From Akebia trifoliata (taxonomy: Eukaryota > Streptophyta > Magnoliopsida > Ranunculales > Lardizabalaceae): 64,000 bases of DNA. A program made the position numbers and the translations under genes. Location of the stretch: the NCBI GenBank assembly GCA_017979445.1, contig CM030713.1:24597163-24661162 (forward strand), written 5' to 3'. The notes beneath the pieces were generated by a model. The model was not told the DNA's origin, did no database searches, and saw only the letters and a list, made by a program, of their open reading frames with translations. Every line of letters starts with the position of its first letter. Positions within the stretch are counted from its first letter, which is position 1. Shown here one piece after another: positions 59,220 through 64,000 of this stretch.

Positions 59220-60126
59220 CTAAATCTTGTGAGTTTTAAGGTCAAGACATTTGTAGGCACTTTGGGTTTGAGAATACCCGAGAAACACACAAGGTGAGGA
59301 TTTTGGCTGCATTTTATGAGTGTTGTAAGGCCGGGTAAGTGGGTAACAAAGACACCAAAATTTTCTTAATTTGAGGTAGTTTGGTTTTTGACCAAAAAGA
59401 GCTTCAAAAGGAGAAATGTTTTGAAGAATAGAAATTGGTTTCCTATTGATGAGATAGGAGGTTATTTGAAAAGCATGAGGCCAATATGAAAAAGGCAGCG
59501 ATGCATCATGGAGAAGAGTGAGACCCATTTCAACAAGATGATAGTGATGACACTCGGAGACACCCTTTTGTTGTGGGGTGTGTGGGGTGGTGGTATAGTG
59601 ACCAATACCATTGACCAATAAGAAAGATTTTAAAGTAATGAATTCCCTATCATTATCAGAATACACATTTTTATTTTGGATTGGAAATATGTTTCTACAA
59701 ATTTTTTGAAGTGAGGAAAAATTGTAGACACCTCGGATTTTGTAACCATTGGATAAAACCACATGTATTTTGTGAAGTGGTCAACCAAAATGAGGTAATA
59801 ACGTGATCCATCGATTCCAGTATAATGTGTGGGTCCTCAAACATCAGTGTAAATAAGTTCAAGTGATGCATGACTTTGAAGACTATTGGTATGAAAAGAT
59901 TGTTGATGTGCTTTATTAATAGAGCATGAACTACTCAATTGAGAATTTTTTTTGTTTTGACAACGGGAAGAGAAAAATTCTTAACAAGATGTTGGACTAT
60001 TCTAAGAGATGGATGCCCAAGACGCTTGTGCCACCCATTAATTGAGGTCCGTTCATGCACATTAGCAACCATTATAGAGGTGGGAGACATCATTGATTCT
60101 GGAAAAAATGTAGATACCATGTTCAC
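59220..60126 (-). pseudogene. copia integrase, in pieces
   Basis: GAG-pre-integrase motif WHKRLGHPSLRIVQHL (60030 area), then after a frame break NVYSDNDREFITLKSFL and HTPQQKGVSECHHYHLVEMG. The canonical integrase spelling has SDNGGEF and ERKHRHL-like residues, so several positions are altered. Some catalytic-core sequence is missing between the pieces. Confidence 0.8.
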
Positions 60127-60439
60127 ATGCTTCTCGAAGTAGAATCACCCCAGTGATCTTGTTCCTCACAAAGAAATGAAAATGGTGAAATTCAATAACA
60201 ACATTATTTTGTTTGGTAAGATGATGAATTGAAATTAAATTTTTGGAAAGGTTTGGAACACAAGGAGTATCACTCAAGATAAAAGTACGTTTGGGTGAAT
60301 GTAATTTCAAAAAACCAAAGTGTGAGACAGTCAAACTTGAACCATCACCAAGAATTACTTCATTAGTACCATCATATTCATTGTGAATGGACAAATTTGC
60401 AATATCACCCGTTATATTATGAGAGACTCCTGAGTCCAT
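60062..60439 (-). pseudogene. copia aspartic protease and adjoining region
   Basis: Starts DSGVSHNITGD, where DSGAS/T is the usual active-site context, and continues with LGDGSSLTVSHFG and VPNLSKNLISIHHLTK, standard copia text. Detached from gag by a frame break. Confidence 0.8.
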
Positions 60440-60471
60440 GAGCTAAGTTTTGTCTTTTCTGTTAGAAGAGG

Positions 60472-61401
60472 TTATGCAGTTGGCTGTGAACTCATTGGAT
60501 TGAAGCTGAGGATAGTACTTTGAGGTATGGTCCATTTGTTCACAAAATTGATAACGAGGCGTGTAATGTTTTTGGTGGTTATTGGACTTGCCAAACCCGT
60601 AGTTGGAGTGACATCCATCATGTTGGTGACCATTAGATTGACGGGCTGAGTTTTGGCCTTGGTTACATTTGAGAAGTCACCCCCAGATGAAGGTTTTCCT
60701 TTATTTGTGTAGTTAGCCGTCATATCCATCTGCTGAGTAGCAGCCTCCAGACACCGAAGATAGGATTCGTGACCTACCAAGAGGTCGTGCAGCTTTTCAA
60801 ACATCAATAGCTTCTCCTGTGCTTTGATCAGGGCAGCGATCTCACAGAAATTAGGCCCTAACCCATTCAAGACATAAAAGGTTTAATCGTCATCAGAAAT
60901 TGGATGATCGATGATAGCGATTTCATTCGCCAGAGTCTTCACGGCATGCAAATAGTCAAAAATTGGCCTATTTCCATGTTGAATCAAGGTAAGTTCCTCT
61001 TTGAGTTGCATAGCCTGTGTTCTTGATCGACTAGCATATAATATTTTGAGTTTATTCTAAGCCTCGTGTGATGTTTTTGTGGTAGCTATGAGCGGTGTAA
61101 TTGTGGGAGATGTAGAGGCTAGGATGGCACTGAGGATAAGTTCATGCTGTCGAACCCAATGGGTTTTGTTGAGTTCGGTAGTTGAAGTGTCGACGGGAGA
61201 AGGGTAAGAAGATATGCCATTGACATCGTCAAAGCAAATCATAGCCAATAAGGAGGGCTTCAAACTGAGCACACCATCGAGGAAAAGTAGAGGGTGTTAA
61301 CTTTTCATTGATTTGAGCGTGATATTGAGGGCAATAAGTTGTTTATCAGTGCCGAAAATGGGATGGGTGTTGAGTGGAATTTGATCTGAGGAAGACGACA
61401 T
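60472..61401 (-). pseudogene. copia gag region, broken
   Basis: The minus-strand ATG at 61401 starts MSSSSDQIPLNTHPIFGTDK. Continuing pieces include NKTHWVRQHELILSAILAS and NGLGPNFCEIAALIKAQEKL, typical of plant copia gag. Stops and at least one frameshift interrupt it. The zinc-knuckle part near 60530 is out of frame. Confidence 0.75.
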
Positions 61402-61445
61402 ATTTTGGATCATATGCTCTCGCAAGAACGACTCTTCTGATACCA

Positions 61446-61712
61446 TATAAAAGAAATAGCAAATCTGTTTTTCAATGAATATTTTCCCACACTTTTATTG
61501 ATGTAATAAGAGCTGACTTATATACATAGGTAGGAAAAACTATTTGTGGCAATATACATAAATTTGGCTAAAACTATGCAGTAATTACAGATTTGTTGAA
61601 GTCGATGCAGCAGTTACAAATATACAAAATTGATTTTGAATGATCTTGCTTGATTGTAGGCTAGATGTGCTCTGTTCAATCTTGGTCTTGATTCTTGCAA
61701 TATGTCTCTTAT
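61446..61712 (-). repeat. 5' LTR of the copia element
   Basis: Aligns with the left LTR from AAGAAATAGCAAA to TCTTGCAA. The terminal bases have changed, so the outer edge is approximate. The primer-binding site starts immediately inside at 61445. Confidence 0.8.
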
Positions 61713-61766
61713 CTCTCATGACTCTCTCTCTACCCAAAATACTCATTTTTTACATTGTAAGAAATG

Positions 61767-62140
61767 TATATATATATGGGTCCCGTTCAGCAACAAACAT
61801 TTTTCAAAACATGGGTCAGAGGTTTTGGAATGGGCTGATTTTTGGTGAGGATGATCTTTACGGTGAGGAGATCATCATCACCAAAAATCAGTCCATTCCA
61901 AAACTTATAACCCCATCAAAAATGATTTACAAAAAATGGACAGTCCACGATTTTTCAACTTGTAAACCAGAGCTAGAAGTTTTGGAATGGGCTGATTTTT
62001 TGTGAGGATGATCTCCTCACCGCAGAGATCATTCTCACCAAAAATCAGCCCATTCCAAAACCTCTAACCCATGATTTGAAAAATGTTTTGCCAAAATGTT
62101 TGTCAAAATGTTTGTTGCTGAACATTTCCCTATATCTATA
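61767..62140. mobile_element. M1 foldback MITE, array unit 1 (full)
   Basis: From the TA tract and GGGTCCCGTTCAGCAACAAA to the inverted end TTTGTTGCTGAACATTTCCC. Four arms present. Confidence 0.8.
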
Positions 62141-62221
62141 TATAGGGAAATGTTCAGCAACAAACATTTTTCAAAACATGGGTTAGAGGTTTTGGAATGG
62201 GCTGATTTTTGGTGAATATAT
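62141..62221. mobile_element. M1 MITE stub, array unit 2 (left arm only)
   Basis: Starts GGGAAATGTTCAGCAACAAA and stops after GGGCTGATTTTTGGTGA, then ATATATATAG of the next unit. Confidence 0.75.
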
Positions 62222-62585
62222 ATATAGGGAAATGTTCAGCAATAAACATTTTTCAAAACATGGGTTAGAGGTTTTGGAATGGGCTGATTTTTGGTGAGGA
62301 TGATCTCTACGGTGAGGAGATCATCATCACCAAAAATCAGCCCATTCCAAAACTTCTAACCCCATCAAAAATGATTTACAAGAAATGGACGGTCCACGAT
62401 TTTTCAACTTGTAAACCAGAGCTAGAAGTTTTGGAATGGGCTGATTTTTGGTGAGGATGATCTTCTCACCGTAGAGATCATTCTCACCAAAAATCAGCCC
62501 ATTCCAAAACCTATAACCCATGTTTTGAAAAATGTTTTGCCAAAATGTTTGTCAAAATGTTTGTTGCTAAACATTTCCCTATATA
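62222..62585. mobile_element. M1 foldback MITE, array unit 3 (full)
   Basis: GGGAAATGTTCAGCAATAAA to TTTGTTGCTAAACATTTCCC with four arms, in (TA)n. Confidence 0.8.
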
Positions 62586-62665
62586 TAGGGAAATGTTCGC
62601 AACAAACATTTTTCAAAACATGGGTTAGAGGTTTTAGAATGGGCTGATTTTTGGTGAATATATAT
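62586..62665. mobile_element. M1 MITE stub, array unit 4 (left arm only)
   Basis: GGGAAATGTTCGCAACAAAC to GGGCTGATTTTTGGTGA, truncated at the same base as unit 2, followed by ATATATATAG. Confidence 0.75.
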
Positions 62666-63027
62666 AGGGAAATGTTCAGCAACAAACATTTTGGCAAAAC
62701 ATTTTTCAAAACATGGGTTAGAGGTTTTGGAATGGGCTGATTTTTGGTGATGATGATCTCTACGGTGAGGAGATCATCATCACCAAAAATCAGCTCATTC
62801 CAAAACTTCTAACCCCATCAAAATGGTTTACAAAAAATGGACGGTTCACGATTTTTCAACTTGTAAACTTGGGCTAGAAGTTTTGGAATGGGCTGATTTT
62901 TGGTGAGGATGATCTCCTCACCGTAGAGATCATCCTCACCAAAAATCAGCCCATTCCAAAACCTCTAACCTAGTTTTGAAAAATGTTTGTCAAAATGTTT
63001 GTTGCTGAACGGGACCCATATATATAT
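62666..63027. mobile_element. M1 foldback MITE, array unit 5 (full)
   Basis: GGGAAATGTTCAGCAACAAA to TTTGTTGCTGAACGGGACCC, closing in TATATATA. Its right end (GGGACCC) matches the left end of unit 1 (GGGTCCC). Confidence 0.8.
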
Positions 63028-64000
63028 TGATAACAGTGACTGAATCTTGCGTTTTCCTTTAATACTTGGATGAAGGACCTATTTAAAAGTTTCAAACCAA
63101 TCGTGGAGGTTGATTAGATCACCATGCTCTTGAGCTAATGTATACATAATAGAGGTATCATGCATCGATGTTAAGATGTTTCCACCCTTGTATTCTCCTG
63201 AGGAAGGTTTTGCCAAATATTTCCCTACTCTTGAGTGATGTTTAGAAGAAATCCTTAAGTTGCATAAAGATGGATCAAGCGCTTCACAAAAAAATGTCTA
63301 ATAGTCACATTTTATGAAACTCTGATATTTCACATAAGCACAAGAACATAGAACTCCAATCCTTCCGCCAATTTCTTGATTTATAAATTGCAAGGTAAGG
63401 GATGGATTTTTCGGGTGTTTGGTTTATATTAAAGGAGGAGAAAGGTGATGAACTTGTTGCATTTCTTATAGTGTTAAAATGGCTTCACTAGTGTTATTCT
63501 TGGAAGTTCTAGTGAATCAACATCATCATCACCTTCCAACAAGCGGAGAGTATTAGAACCCATATGACATTTTGACCTCATTGACTTCCATGATTTTAGT
63601 TTCTAAATTGCACGTGGATTCTATAATATAATAGATATCAATTTTAAATGGAAATCCAATATTATTAGAATTATATTCTTTAAGGAATTAGTAGGAGACC
63701 TTGATAGATAGAAAACCTACTAAAAGAATTAATCTAAGCCCTCAACCCTTATCTATAAAATGAATTGGCTAACCCTATATTAGAGTTGTTGAAAAGACAC
63801 GAAACGTTGAAAATGCTGAGATAAAGAAAATGATATCCATCGATCACAAAACTCAGCCAATCCAAATAGAAAGAAAGGAGAAGGTGAGTCAAGAAGAAAA
63901 AAACCAATCTGATAGAGTAAGAGGAGATTAAATGGAGCATCTTCAAAAGCATTGGATTAAAAGTTTAGCGATGACACAAGGTAAGTAACAATAACTTGGA
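63028..64000. other. Intergenic, no gene seen
   Basis: AT-rich sequence without a recognised coding region or repeat boundary up to the window edge. Confidence 0.45.

Larger units (their letters stand above)
56914..61712 (-). mobile_element. Decayed Ty1/copia LTR retrotransposon, minus strand
   Basis: LTRs lie at 56914-57182 and about 61446-61712. Next to the right LTR the minus strand reads TGGTATCAGAAGAG, the initiator-Met tRNA primer-binding site of copia elements. Next to the left LTR it has a purine tract, TGTGGGGGTG. Domain order on the minus strand is gag, protease, integrase, RT, RNase H, which defines Ty1/copia. Stops and frameshifts occur in every domain. No target duplication was found. 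Confidence 0.9.

Overview
The window reads as nuclear DNA of a flowering plant, probably a eudicot. It is AT-rich, has GT-AG spliced genes with short to very long introns, and carries plant-type LINE, Ty1/copia, Gypsy-like, PIF/Harbinger, hAT-like, SINE and foldback MITE sequences. There is no bacterial-style operon structure. Only two host protein-coding genes can be supported, both on the + strand.

Layout. 1-7.4 kb is intergenic. It opens with three foldback MITEs (about 203-1459), then a 1.09-kb non-autonomous PIF/Harbinger element (1917-3010), AT-rich sequence, LTR-like debris, and two palindromic repeats (6841-7311) just upstream of the first gene. 7.7-10.0 kb holds a three-exon tonoplast intrinsic protein (aquaporin) gene of the TIP5;1 type, encoding 255 aa. 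10.0-13.2 kb is intergenic. 13.2 to about 42.5 kb is one very large gene for a plant Agenet/Tudor-domain nuclear protein of the Arabidopsis G2484-1 (At4g17330) type. It has a 5' leader exon, about 14 coding exons joining to 2051 codons, and introns swollen by transposons. Intron 23716-26877 holds a LINE 3' fragment. Intron 27059-35831 holds a LINE split by a 2.8-kb insertion, plus a SINE. Intron 37440-41803 holds a second Harbinger copy and a LINE nested in a foldback MITE. Around 44.1-46.1 kb is a block of different composition that looks like a mitochondrial DNA insertion with a tRNA-Glu-like sequence. 46-50 kb is AT-rich and featureless apart from a hAT-like element. 50460-53639 is a solo LTR with a perfect 5-bp target duplication. 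54.7-63.0 kb is a cluster of foldback MITEs interrupted by a decayed Ty1/copia element on the minus strand (56914-61712).

Most notable: inside the Agenet gene a segment of about 0.55-0.6 kb (half exon, intron, half exon) is tandemly duplicated. The resulting chimeric exon carries a reading-frame break in a T-run. Skipping that exon restores both the ancestral exon order and the frame. Also notable are a four-arm foldback MITE family that targets (TA)n tracts and builds head-to-tail arrays, and a composite Harbinger element with one of these MITEs inside it that is present twice.

The two genes show no functional link. The aquaporin acts in membrane water and solute transport. The Agenet protein is expected to be nuclear and chromatin-associated. 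All exon boundaries were placed by eye from splice signals, phase and remembered family similarity. No transcript or database evidence was available.
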